Source of the DNA: Limnochordaceae bacterium
GTDB taxonomy: Bacteria; Bacillota; Limnochordia; Limnochordales; Geochordaceae
NCBI GenBank assembly: GCA_014896295.1
Contig: JADBKR010000004.1
Location: forward strand, 1 to 64,000
Direction of reading: 5' to 3'
Length of the DNA: 64,000 nucleotides
Shown: in pieces, positions 56,296 through 63,742 of the stretch
Numbering within the stretch: the first letter of the stretch is position 1
Layout of the letters: the number at the start of each line of letters is the position of its first letter
Translations under genes and position numbers: made by a program
Notes under the pieces: generated by a model
The model's database searches: none
What the model was told of the DNA's origin: nothing
The model's input: only the letters and a program-made list of their open reading frames with translations

Positions 56296-57168
56296 ATGGC
56301 CGTGTCCCAACCAGAGCGGGTCGTGGGCAGGCGCCGGTTGTTACGGTGGGGTGCGGCGCTGGCCGGCGCTGCGGCAGCCCGGGCCGCTACGGGAGCCGCC
56401 GGGCGTACCGCCCGGGCAGCGTCGGTGGTCGACGGGCAAGCCTGGGCCATGCTGGTGGACATCACCCAGTGCGTGGGATGCCGCAGTTGTGTGTTGGCCT
56501 GCCAGGAGGAAAACGGCTGGAAGGGGGATCCTGAAGGCCAGCAACTGGACGGCGAGCGGTGGACGGCCGTCCGGGAGGTGGCCGTCGAGGGATCCGAGGA
56601 GCCGCGCTTCGTCCGCACCGAGTGTTTCCACTGCCTGCAGCCTTCCTGCGCCGATGCCTGCATCGTCGGCGCCCTGCGCAAGACGGCCGAAGGCCCCGTG
56701 GTCTACGATGCCGGCAAGTGCATCGGCTGTCGCTACTGCATGATCGCCTGCCCCTTCCAGGTGCCCCGCTACCAGTGGGACCAGACGTTCCCCCTGGTGG
56801 CCAAGTGCGACTTCTGCGCCGATCGGATCGCCGCAGGAAAGCAGCCGGCTTGCTCCGAGGCGTGTCCCACGGGAGCGACGCTGTTCGGCCGACGCGACGA
56901 GTTGGTCGAGCAGGCGCGGGCCCGCCTCGCCTCCGAGCCCGACCGCTACGTCCAGCACGTTTACGGGCTCGAAGAGGCGGGCGGCACGTCGTGGCTGTTC
57001 ATCACGGACGTGCCCTTCGAGCAGCTCGGCTTCGCCCGGGTGGGTACCACGCCGCCGCCCCAGAGGACCCGGGCCTGGATGCAAAGGGTCCCGGCCATCG
57101 CGGTGGGCATCGCCGGGCTGCTGGCGGCGGCCCACGTCATCGAAGGGCGAGGAGGTAACCACGCATGA
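56296..57168 (+). CDS. HybA-like 4Fe-4S ferredoxin subunit with twin-arginine-like leader and C-terminal anchor
   Basis: A 290-residue protein resembling HybA/HmcB/DmsB electron-transfer subunits. The leader has GRRRLLRWGAALAGAAAARA, a twin-arginine-type signal, so it is probably exported folded. Four cysteine clusters for four [4Fe-4S] centres are seen: CVGCRSCVLAC, CFHCLQPSCADAC, CIGCRYCMIACP, and CDFC followed by CSEACP (residues about 58-195). A C-terminal membrane helix (VPAIAVGIAGLLAAAHVI) fits HybA. ATG 56296 follows GAGG. Its stop overlaps the start of the HybB-like gene. It would pass electrons to or from the quinone pool, but no catalytic subunit is encoded nearby. Confidence 0.87.
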   Translation: MAVSQPERVVGRRRLLRWGAALAGAAAARAATGAAGRTARAASVVDGQAWAMLVDITQCVGCRSCVLACQEENGWKGDPEGQQLDGERWTAVREVAVEGSEEPRFVRTECFHCLQPSCADACIVGALRKTAEGPVVYDAGKCIGCRYCMIACPFQVPRYQWDQTFPLVAKCDFCADRIAAGKQPACSEACPTGATLFGRRDELVEQARARLASEPDRYVQHVYGLEEAGGTSWLFITDVPFEQLGFARVGTTPPPQRTRAWMQRVPAIAVGIAGLLAAAHVIEGRGGNHA

Positions 57169-58394
57169 GGCCACACTGGCGCCCCGCGGCCAACTCTTCG
57201 GGCTCTGCCCTCGGGGCCGTGCCGGCGGCCTCCGGCTCCGAGCGGGCGGGGCTCGTCGAGGGCATCAGGCTGTCCCTGCAGGCTGCCGGGCCGGTCCGCC
57301 TGGCGATGGGTCTGGTGGTGGCCGCCGCGTTGGTGGCCGCCGGCTACCGCATGATCTACGGGCTGGGCGCGGCGACGCACCTGAGCGACGCCTGGCCGTG
57401 GGGTCTGTGGAAGATCCTCGGGGTCGTGGCCGGCATCCCGCTGGCGGCGGGCGCGTTCGTCGTGGCGGCGTGGGTACACGTCTTCCGCCACCACGGCTAC
57501 GAGTCGCTCGCACGCCCGGCGGTACTGGCGGGGTTCATCGGGTACTTAACGGCCATCGCTTCTCTGTTCGTCGACATCGGGCAGCCCCACCGCATCTGGC
57601 ACCCCATCGTGATGTGGCAGCCCCACTCGGTGCTGTTCGAGGTGTGCTGGTGCGTCATCCTGTACACGACGGTGCTGGCCCTGGAGTTCAGCCCGGTCGC
57701 CTTCGAGAAGCTCGGGTGGCAGCGCGCCGGCCGCATCGTACAGCACTTCATCGCGCCCATCGCCGGAGCGGGCGCCACCCTCTGCGTGCTCCACCAGAGC
57801 AGCCTCGGCAGCCTCTTCCTCATCGCCCCGAGCCGCATGAGCCCGATGTGGTACACCCCCTGGCTGCCCCTGATCTTCTTCGTCTCGTCGGTGGCGGCAG
57901 GGCTGGCCGTCCTACAGCTGCTGGCCTGGGTGGCCGACCGGGTGTACGGACAGCCGGTCGCCGAGTCCATCCGGGCAGGCCTGGCCCGGGGCCTGACGGG
58001 CGTGCTGATCCTGTACCTGGCCGTACGCCTGGGGGACTGGAGCCTGCGGGGTACGGGCCCGTGGCGGGCTTCTTGGGGCCTCGAGGGGGCACTTGCCTGG
58101 GCTGAGGTCGTGATGGGCATCGTCCTGCCGCTCGTCTTGCTGCTGGCCGCCGGAGTGCGCACGGGTGGCCAGAAGTGGCGGGTGGCCGCGGCGGCTTTCA
58201 CGGCCGCGGGCGTGTTGCTGCACCGGCTGGATACGGGCCTCACCTCCATGCGGGAGGCGGCCTGGCTGCCCTACGTGCCGTCGGCCATCGAGTGGCTCGT
58301 GATGGCGGGCATGGTGTGCGCCGGGATGCTGGCCTACGACTGGGTCGCCCGTCGCCTGCCCCTCTTCGAGCACGATCCCGAGGCGGCGCGCTGA
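57165..58394 (+). CDS. HybB/NrfD-like membrane quinone-interacting subunit
   Basis: A 409-residue polytopic protein of the NrfD/PsrC/HybB family with about ten hydrophobic segments. It contains DAWPWGLWKILGVVAGIPLA, SLFVDIGQPHRIWHPIVMWQ and ATLCVLHQSSLGSLFLIAPS, the HybB pattern. It anchors HybA-like subunits and exchanges electrons with menaquinone or ubiquinone. ATG 57165 overlaps the HybA-like stop by four bases. No hydrogenase large or small subunit, formate dehydrogenase or molybdopterin enzyme lies in the window. The pair may serve a catalytic protein encoded elsewhere. Confidence 0.88.
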   Translation: MRPHWRPAANSSGSALGAVPAASGSERAGLVEGIRLSLQAAGPVRLAMGLVVAAALVAAGYRMIYGLGAATHLSDAWPWGLWKILGVVAGIPLAAGAFVVAAWVHVFRHHGYESLARPAVLAGFIGYLTAIASLFVDIGQPHRIWHPIVMWQPHSVLFEVCWCVILYTTVLALEFSPVAFEKLGWQRAGRIVQHFIAPIAGAGATLCVLHQSSLGSLFLIAPSRMSPMWYTPWLPLIFFVSSVAAGLAVLQLLAWVADRVYGQPVAESIRAGLARGLTGVLILYLAVRLGDWSLRGTGPWRASWGLEGALAWAEVVMGIVLPLVLLLAAGVRTGGQKWRVAAAAFTAAGVLLHRLDTGLTSMREAAWLPYVPSAIEWLVMAGMVCAGMLAYDWVARRLPLFEHDPEAAR

Positions 58395-58460
58395 GGCCGT
58401 GCGCAAAAGGGGCCGAAGCGCCCCGGATGACGGCGGCGAAGTGACCCGGTCCCTCCATGC

Positions 58461-58490
58461 GGCTCCCTGACAGGCTGCTGTCAGGGAGCC
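58461..58490. terminator. Hairpin after the HybB-like gene, overlapping repeat copy B
   Basis: GGCTCCCTGACAG and its exact complement form a perfect 13-bp stem around a GCTG loop, 67 bases after the HybB-like stop. No T-run follows. It could end the operon's transcript or be part of the repeat's own structure. Confidence 0.45.
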
Positions 58491-58500
58491 GGCGCGACAG
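58465..58500. repeat. Intergenic repeat, copy B
   Basis: Shares CCCTGA, CAGGC, TGTCAGG and GCCGGCGCGACAG, in the same order, with copy A at 55985-56026. CTGTC (58478-58482) and GACAG (58496-58500) are inverted arms 13 bases apart. Together the two copies bracket the HybA/HybB-like genes. Confidence 0.6.
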
Positions 58501-58533
58501 TGACCCCAGCGATCGACCTCGAGGAGGGTTCGT

Positions 58534-58887
58534 ATGCTGGAGTCACCCGGGCACCCGTGGTTGGATGCGGCCGCCCGTGCGGGGCAACGACAGGTCCATC
58601 CGCTTCTGCTCCTGCCGGAGGGACGGGACCTGAGCCGGGAATACCACCGCCCCGACTGGGATTACCTGGCCTACGTGCTGCGCCGCTGGCGCCGCCGGCC
58701 GCCGCGCTGGTTGCAGAGACTCGTGGCGAAGCTTGCCGGCCCCCGCGTGAAGGGTCGCCGCGGCTCGGGGGAGGAAATCCACCGCCTGCCCCCGAACACC
58801 CATTTGGGTGATCCCCGTGAACCGGACGGAACGCCTTGCGGCCATTACTCTTCTGTTGCTCGCCCGGCGCCGGGTTACCGCCGCTGA
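58534..58887 (+). CDS. Small protein of unknown function
   Basis: A 117-residue protein I do not recognise. ATG 58534 has a clear GAGGAGGG ribosome site, the best support for it being real. The middle is basic and tryptophan/arginine-rich (YVLRRWRRRPPRWLQRLVAK, residues about 46-65), which could bind nucleic acid or membrane. No signal peptide or membrane helix is seen. Its end overlaps the WYL regulator gene by 71 bp, so the C-terminus may be extended by an indel; the true end could be near 58810. Not a known family as far as I can tell. Confidence 0.5.
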   Translation: MLESPGHPWLDAAARAGQRQVHPLLLLPEGRDLSREYHRPDWDYLAYVLRRWRRRPPRWLQRLVAKLAGPRVKGRRGSGEEIHRLPPNTHLGDPREPDGTPCGHYSSVARPAPGYRR

Positions 58888-59829
58888 GATCGCGCGCACC
58901 TTCGAGATCAGCGAGCGTACGGTCTATCGCGATCTGGATGCCCTCGGACAAGGGGGGCTGCCGCTCATCTCCCAGGCGGGCGCGGGCGGCGGCTACGAGT
59001 TGCCCGCCGATTACCGGCTCATGCCGCTCACGTTGACGCCCGACGAAGCGATTGCCCTGTGGACGGCGCTCCAGGCCATCGGTTCCCGGGACCATCCGAT
59101 GCGGGAGGCGGCCCGGGGGGCGTGGCTGCGCATCCAGGCGGCGCTCCCTCAGGAGCTGAGGGCCCACGTCGTCGACGTGGGCGCCGGCGTCGACGTGAGC
59201 CGGATGCTGCCCGACGCCCAGGTGCCCGCTACGGTTTTTGCCACGGCCGTGCGGGCCCTGAGGGAGCGCCGGCAGCTTCGCATCTGGTACCACGTGCCCA
59301 CCACCGGTCACTCGACCGAGCGGACCGTCGACCTGTATGGATTGGCGTGCGTGCGCGGGCGGTGGTACGCTCCGGCGCACTGCCACCTGCGAGGGGGCTT
59401 GCGGTCGTTCCGGCTCGACCGGGTCACCGCGCGGAGCTCCTGAAGAGTTCCTACACGTTGCCGCGCACCTTCGACCTGGCGGCCTGGGTCAAGGGTCTGT
59501 TCGACTACGAGCAGCGTGCCGAGGAGCGCCTGCCGATCGAGGTGCACTTCTCGCCCCAGGCCGGCCGCAGGGTGGTCGACGACCGCTTCTTCCGGGAGGG
59601 TCTGGAGCGGCAGGCGGACGGCAGCTTCAAGGCCACCCTCACCATTCCCGTCTCCGACCTCGACTGGTATGCGGAGATCGTGGTGGGCTACGCCGGGCAG
59701 GCCCGGGTCGTGTCGCCCCCGGTGCTGCGAGAGCGCGTGGCCATGCTGGCTCGCGGTCTGCTCGAGGTTCACGAGGCCCCTGCCAGCGCAGGAGGGGGTG
59801 ACACCTCGTCCACGCCCCCTTCTCCTTGA
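58817..59829 (+). CDS. WYL-domain transcriptional regulator (YafY type), one frame break
   Basis: About 337 residues. The N-terminal HTH_11 domain reads RTERLAAITLLLLARRRVTA and ISERTVYRDLDALGQGGLP. The WYL domain covers ALRERRQLRIWYHVPTTG and DLYGLACVRGRWYAPAHCH. A shift near 59430 then leads to LLKSSYTLPRTFDLAAWVKG and the WCX-type C-terminus (DLDWYAEIVVGYAGQARVVS). GTG 58817 has GGGTGA upstream; GTG 58808 is possible. WYL domains sense small ligands or nucleic acids. It ends inside the promoter of the Pot-type operon, which it may control. Confidence 0.85.
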
Positions 59830-59854
59830 CGAACGCATGCTCTCATGCGATAAC
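59826..59854 (+). promoter_or_regulatory. Promoter of the Pot-type ABC operon with internal inverted repeat
   Basis: TTGACG (59826-59831), 17 bases, then GATAAC (59849-59854) is a good sigma-70 type promoter. Between the hexamers GCATG-CTCT-CATGC (59835-59848) forms an inverted repeat that a repressor could occupy. The -35 overlaps the WYL gene's stop. Confidence 0.55.
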
Positions 59855-59947
59855 ATGCCCAAGGTGGACGGGCCGGTGGGGGCCGCCTGGGGTCGGATGC
59901 CTCATACCGGCTCGCTGTTCCAAGACCCCCGAGAGGTGGTGCCCTGC

Positions 59948-61000
59948 GTGCAAAACAAGGGGCTGCGCCGGTTGCGGTGGCCGCTGGCCGGAGCCCTGGC
60001 CCTGGGGATGTCGCTCGTTTCCTTCTCGGCATGGGGGGCGGGCAGTCTGGCCGTCTCCACGTGGGGATTCAATCTTGATCTCATTAACAAGAACATCACC
60101 CAGCCGTTCGAGAAAGCGACCGGCGTCCGGATCTCGTACGAACTCGGCAACAACTCGGACCGGTTCACCAAACTCATGGTGCGCAAGGGCAACCCCAACG
60201 TCGACGTGGTGCACCTGACCGACGACTTCGCCGCCCGGGCCGTCAAGGAGGGCCTGTTGCAGCCCATCGACGTCTCCCGCCTCTCCAACTACGACCAGAT
60301 CTACGACTGGGCCAAAGACCCCGTCGGCGGCCACTATGCCGTGGGCTACACCGTACAGGACTACGGGATCGTCTACCGCACGGACAAGATCAAGACGCCC
60401 ATCACGTCGTGGAAGGATCTGTGGCGCGACGATCTGGCGGGTCACATCAGCCTGCCGGACATCACCACGACCCAGGGCCCGGCGACGGTGGTCATGGCGA
60501 GCCGAGCCTGGGGCGGCTCCGAGAAGGACGTCGACGTCGGCTTCGCCCGCCTCAAGGCCCTGCGCGATAACGTCGTCACGTTTTACAACCGCTCCTCCCA
60601 GCTGGTCACGCTCTTCCAACAGGGGGAGGTATGGGCCGCGCCCGTGCTGCGCATCGCCTGGGGCCAGCTGCTGGAGACCGGGCTCCCCCTGCGCTGGGTG
60701 GCTCCCAAAGAGGGTAGCGTGGGGTTCGTCAACGTGCTGGGCATCGTCAAGGGCACTCGCAACCTCGACGCGGCCTACCGGTACGTCGACTTCCTTCTGA
60801 GCGAGCAGGTCCAGAAGGCGGAGGCCATGGATCTGGTCGACTCCCCGGTCAACCGCAAGGTGGAGCTGCCGCCGGACAAGGCCAAGCTGCTCACCTACGG
60901 CCAGGACAACATCGAGAAGCTCATCTTCCTGGACCCCAACTATCTCCTGCAGGCGCGGGAGCAGTGGGTCGACCGCTGGAACCGGGAGATCGCCTTCTGA
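59948..61000 (+). CDS. Spermidine/putrescine-type ABC substrate-binding protein (PotD-like)
   Basis: A 350-residue binding protein. The signal peptide (LRRLRWPLAGALALGMSLVS) ends near WGAGS and has no lipobox. The mature chain begins LAVSTWGFNLDLINKNITQP, with VDVVHLTDDFAARAVKEG, YGIVYRTDKI and NRKVELPPDKAKLLTYGQDN as in PotD-like proteins. GTG 59948 has GAGAGGTGG about ten bases upstream. First gene of the D-B-C-A operon. The ligand could be a polyamine; a nucleoside phosphorylase gene downstream leaves other amines or nucleosides open. Confidence 0.87.
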   Translation: MQNKGLRRLRWPLAGALALGMSLVSFSAWGAGSLAVSTWGFNLDLINKNITQPFEKATGVRISYELGNNSDRFTKLMVRKGNPNVDVVHLTDDFAARAVKEGLLQPIDVSRLSNYDQIYDWAKDPVGGHYAVGYTVQDYGIVYRTDKIKTPITSWKDLWRDDLAGHISLPDITTTQGPATVVMASRAWGGSEKDVDVGFARLKALRDNVVTFYNRSSQLVTLFQQGEVWAAPVLRIAWGQLLETGLPLRWVAPKEGSVGFVNVLGIVKGTRNLDAAYRYVDFLLSEQVQKAEAMDLVDSPVNRKVELPPDKAKLLTYGQDNIEKLIFLDPNYLLQAREQWVDRWNREIAF

Positions 61001-61007
61001 ACGGGGC

Positions 61008-61856
61008 ATGTGGACCACGGGCAAGGGCGCCACGGTGTGGCTCGTGGCGCCCGCACTCACTTTCCTGGGGCTCTTCTTCCTGATCCCCCTCGCCCTGGTG
61101 CTGGGCGGGAGCTTCTACGAGCCCGGCACGGGCCTCACCTGGGCCGCCTACGGGCAAGTCGTCGGCGACCCGGTCGCGCAGCGCGCCTTCTGGCGAACGC
61201 TCCGGGTGGCCGGGGTCGTGACCGTGCTGGCGGTGCTCCTGTGCTACCCGGCGGCGTACGCGGCCAGCCGCGTGACGTCGCCGGCACGTCGCACCCTGCT
61301 GGTCTCCCTCGTCATCCTGCCCCTCATGACGAGCCCCGTGGCCCGCACGTACGCCTGGCTCGTCGTGATGGGGCGATATGGCCTCATCAACGAGTCGTTG
61401 CGCGCCCTGCAGCTGACGAGCCGGCCCGTACCGATCCTCTACACGGAGACGGCGGTCGTGATCGGGCTCCTGCAGCTGTTCAGCCCGCTCATGATGCTGG
61501 CGCTCATGAGTGCCTTCGAGAACGTCCCGCGTGAGGTCGTGCTCGCGGCCCGTAGCCTGGGGGCGTCCGAGTGGCAGCTCTTCCGGCGGGTGCTGGTGCC
61601 GCTCACGGCCGAGGGCCTGGTGGTCGGGGGCACCCTGGTCTTCACCGGTTCGGTGACGGCTTACGTCACGCCCGCAGTCCTGGGCGGCCCTCGCCAGCTC
61701 CTGCTGAGCACCCTGCTCTATCAGAAGGCGTCGGTCACCCTCGACTGGCAAGCGGCCACCGTGATCGCGGTCATCATGCTGGCCACGACCCTGGCCGCCA
61801 GCACCATCCTGCGCCGGGGCGCCACGGCCGCCGTAGCCAGGGGGCGGCCCGCATGA
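61008..61856 (+). CDS. ABC transporter permease (PotB-like)
   Basis: A 282-residue permease of the spermidine/putrescine class with six membrane segments, beginning WLVAPALTFLGLFFLIPLAL. The conserved LVSLVILPLMTSPVARTYAW follows, and the ATPase-docking loop reads VLAARSLGASEWQLFRRVLV (residues about 181-200). ATG 61008 lies seven bases after the binding-protein stop. Its end overlaps the PotC-like gene. Confidence 0.9.
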   Translation: MWTTGKGATVWLVAPALTFLGLFFLIPLALVLGGSFYEPGTGLTWAAYGQVVGDPVAQRAFWRTLRVAGVVTVLAVLLCYPAAYAASRVTSPARRTLLVSLVILPLMTSPVARTYAWLVVMGRYGLINESLRALQLTSRPVPILYTETAVVIGLLQLFSPLMMLALMSAFENVPREVVLAARSLGASEWQLFRRVLVPLTAEGLVVGGTLVFTGSVTAYVTPAVLGGPRQLLLSTLLYQKASVTLDWQAATVIAVIMLATTLAASTILRRGATAAVARGRPA

Positions 61857-62632
61857 AAGAGCCGCTCGCGCCCCGGGCCGCACTGGCGGTCCTCCTTTTC
61901 TTCCTCCTGGGGCCGTTCCTGGTGGTCTTCGTGGCGGCGTTCGGCCAGGAGCGCTCGCTCCGCTTCCCGCCCAGTTCGTTCACGCTCGAGTGGTTCGGCC
62001 GGGTCCTGCATCAGCAGATGTTCGTCGACGGCTTCCGGACAAGCCTCGTCGTGGCCGTGGTGAGCACGCTCGGAGCGCTGCTCATCGGGATCCCGCTCGC
62101 GTACGCCACGGCACGGTTCGACTTCCGGGGCAAGGGCCTCGTTCAACTGCTGGCGACCGCCCCGGTCATCGTTCCCGAGCTCGTGGTCGGCCTCGCCCTG
62201 CTGCGCTACTTCGTCCTGACCGCGCAGCTACCGATCCTGCCCAGCCTCTTGATCGGCCACACGGCGCTGCTGATCCCGTACGCCGTACGGGTGGTGCTCG
62301 CGAGTCTCGCCAACGTACCCATCGACGTGGAGCAGGCCGCCGTCAGCCTGGGAGCGTCGCGGCTGGGCGCCTTTCTCCGGGTCGTGCTGCCCAACATCCG
62401 CAGCGGCATGCTCGCGGCCGCGGTTCTCGCCTTCATCACCTCGTTCAACAACGTTTCGGTCTCGTTGTTCTTGACGGGGCCGGGGATAGCCACCTTACCT
62501 ATTCAAATGCTGGTGTACATGGAGTATTACTACGATCCCTCCATCGCCGCCCTGTCGACCCTGTTGATCCTCTTCACCATGCTGGTGGTCCAGGCGACGG
62601 AGCGGGTATTGGGGCTGTCGCGCTATGTCTGA
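61853..62632 (+). CDS. ABC transporter permease (PotC-like)
   Basis: A 259-residue second permease. It begins LAVLLFFLLGPFLVVFVAAF, with APVIVPELVVGLALLRYFVL in the middle and the docking loop EQAAVSLGASRLGAFLRVVL. The late segment SFNNVSVSLFLTGPGIATLP is typical for PotC-like proteins. ATG 61853 overlaps the PotB-like stop by four bases, and the gene's 3' end overlaps the ATPase gene by eight. Confidence 0.9.
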   Translation: MKEPLAPRAALAVLLFFLLGPFLVVFVAAFGQERSLRFPPSSFTLEWFGRVLHQQMFVDGFRTSLVVAVVSTLGALLIGIPLAYATARFDFRGKGLVQLLATAPVIVPELVVGLALLRYFVLTAQLPILPSLLIGHTALLIPYAVRVVLASLANVPIDVEQAAVSLGASRLGAFLRVVLPNIRSGMLAAAVLAFITSFNNVSVSLFLTGPGIATLPIQMLVYMEYYYDPSIAALSTLLILFTMLVVQATERVLGLSRYV

Positions 62633-63737
62633 AGGCATGGGGCAGGAGCCGTCCCTCCCTTTTCTCCAGCTTCGCGACGTGGTGGTGGCGTACCGTCCCG
62701 GCGAGTGGGCGCTGCAGGGCATCTCCTTCGAGGCCGAGCGGGGCGAGCTCGTCTCCTTGCTCGGGCCGAGCGGATGCGGCAAGACGACCACGCTCCGGGT
62801 GATGGCCGGCTTCATCCCGGTGCAGCGCGGGTACGTGACCATCGGCGGGCGCGATTATACGAACGTGCCCCCCAACCGCCGCAACATCGGGCTCGTGTTT
62901 CAAAGCTACGCGCTCTTTCCTCACCTGACCGTCTTCGAAAACGTTGCGTTCGGGCTACGCTTGCGGCGCCTGGGCGCAGCCGAGATCGGCCGCAGGGTGG
63001 GCGAAGCGTTGCGGATGGTCGGCCTGGAGGGGCTGGACCAGCGGCTTCCCGGGCAACTCTCGGGAGGCCAGCAACAACGCGTGGCGCTCGCCAGGGCCAT
63101 CGTCATCCGGCCTCAACTGCTGCTGCTCGACGAACCCCTCTCCAACCTCGACGCCCGCCTTCGTGTCGAGATGCGGGGCGAGTTGCGGCGCGTCCAGCGC
63201 CGGCTCGGGGTGACCATGGTCTACGTCACCCACGACCAGTCGGAGGCCATGGCTCTGTCGGATCGGGTCATCGTCATGCGCGACGGCCGGATCGAGCAGA
63301 TCGGGACGCCCGAAGAGGTGTACCGCCGTCCCGGGACCCTGTTCGTCGCCCAGTTCATGGGGTTCTCCAACCGTTTCCGGGCGCAGGTGATCGGTTTGGA
63401 AGAGAGCCAGGGCGCCCCCGGGGAGCGGCTCGCGACGGTGGCCTTCCCCGGCGGCCGGATGCGCGTGCGGGCTTCGAGCCGCCTGCACCCAGGCCGGCAC
63501 GTGACCGTGGCTTTCCGACCGGATGCGGCGCGGCTTGCGCCCCCCGGTGGCGAGTCCGGCCTGCGCGGGCCGATTCTCCTGCGGATCTTCCAGGGCGGCA
63601 CGGTGCATTACACCGTGCGCACGCCCGCCGGGGAGCTGGCCGCCGAGGTGCCCGCGGAGCAGGCGACCTGGGGCGAGGGAGACGCGGTCGAGCTGGCCGT
63701 CGAGCCCGACGCCGCCCTCGCCTTCGAGGAGGCGTGA
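62625..63737 (+). CDS. ABC transporter ATP-binding protein (PotA-like)
   Basis: A 370-residue ATPase, the only ABC ATPase in the window. It shows Walker A GPSGCGKTTT (residues about 47-56), the Q-loop VFQSYALFPH, signature LSGGQQQR, Walker B LLLLDEPLSNLD and the H-loop YVTHDQSEAM. The C-terminal 120 residues form a TOBE regulatory domain (TVAFRPDAARLAPP). It energises the PotB/PotC-like permeases. Since CUT1 sugar permeases in this window lack ATPases, a shared sugar ATPase must exist, but this PotA-like protein is unlikely to be it. Confidence 0.94.
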   Translation: MSEGMGQEPSLPFLQLRDVVVAYRPGEWALQGISFEAERGELVSLLGPSGCGKTTTLRVMAGFIPVQRGYVTIGGRDYTNVPPNRRNIGLVFQSYALFPHLTVFENVAFGLRLRRLGAAEIGRRVGEALRMVGLEGLDQRLPGQLSGGQQQRVALARAIVIRPQLLLLDEPLSNLDARLRVEMRGELRRVQRRLGVTMVYVTHDQSEAMALSDRVIVMRDGRIEQIGTPEEVYRRPGTLFVAQFMGFSNRFRAQVIGLEESQGAPGERLATVAFPGGRMRVRASSRLHPGRHVTVAFRPDAARLAPPGGESGLRGPILLRIFQGGTVHYTVRTPAGELAAEVPAEQATWGEGDAVELAVEPDAALAFEEA

Positions 63738-63742
63738 AGCGC

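Noticed and set aside
56296-58394. Complete Hyb-type uptake hydrogenase operon
   Set aside because: No large or small hydrogenase subunit and no maturation genes are present on either side.
226-59829. Interpretation of the broken genes as a wave of pseudogenes
   Set aside because: All breaks are single-base shifts, many in homopolymers, with conserved motifs intact on both sides and operon neighbours unaffected.
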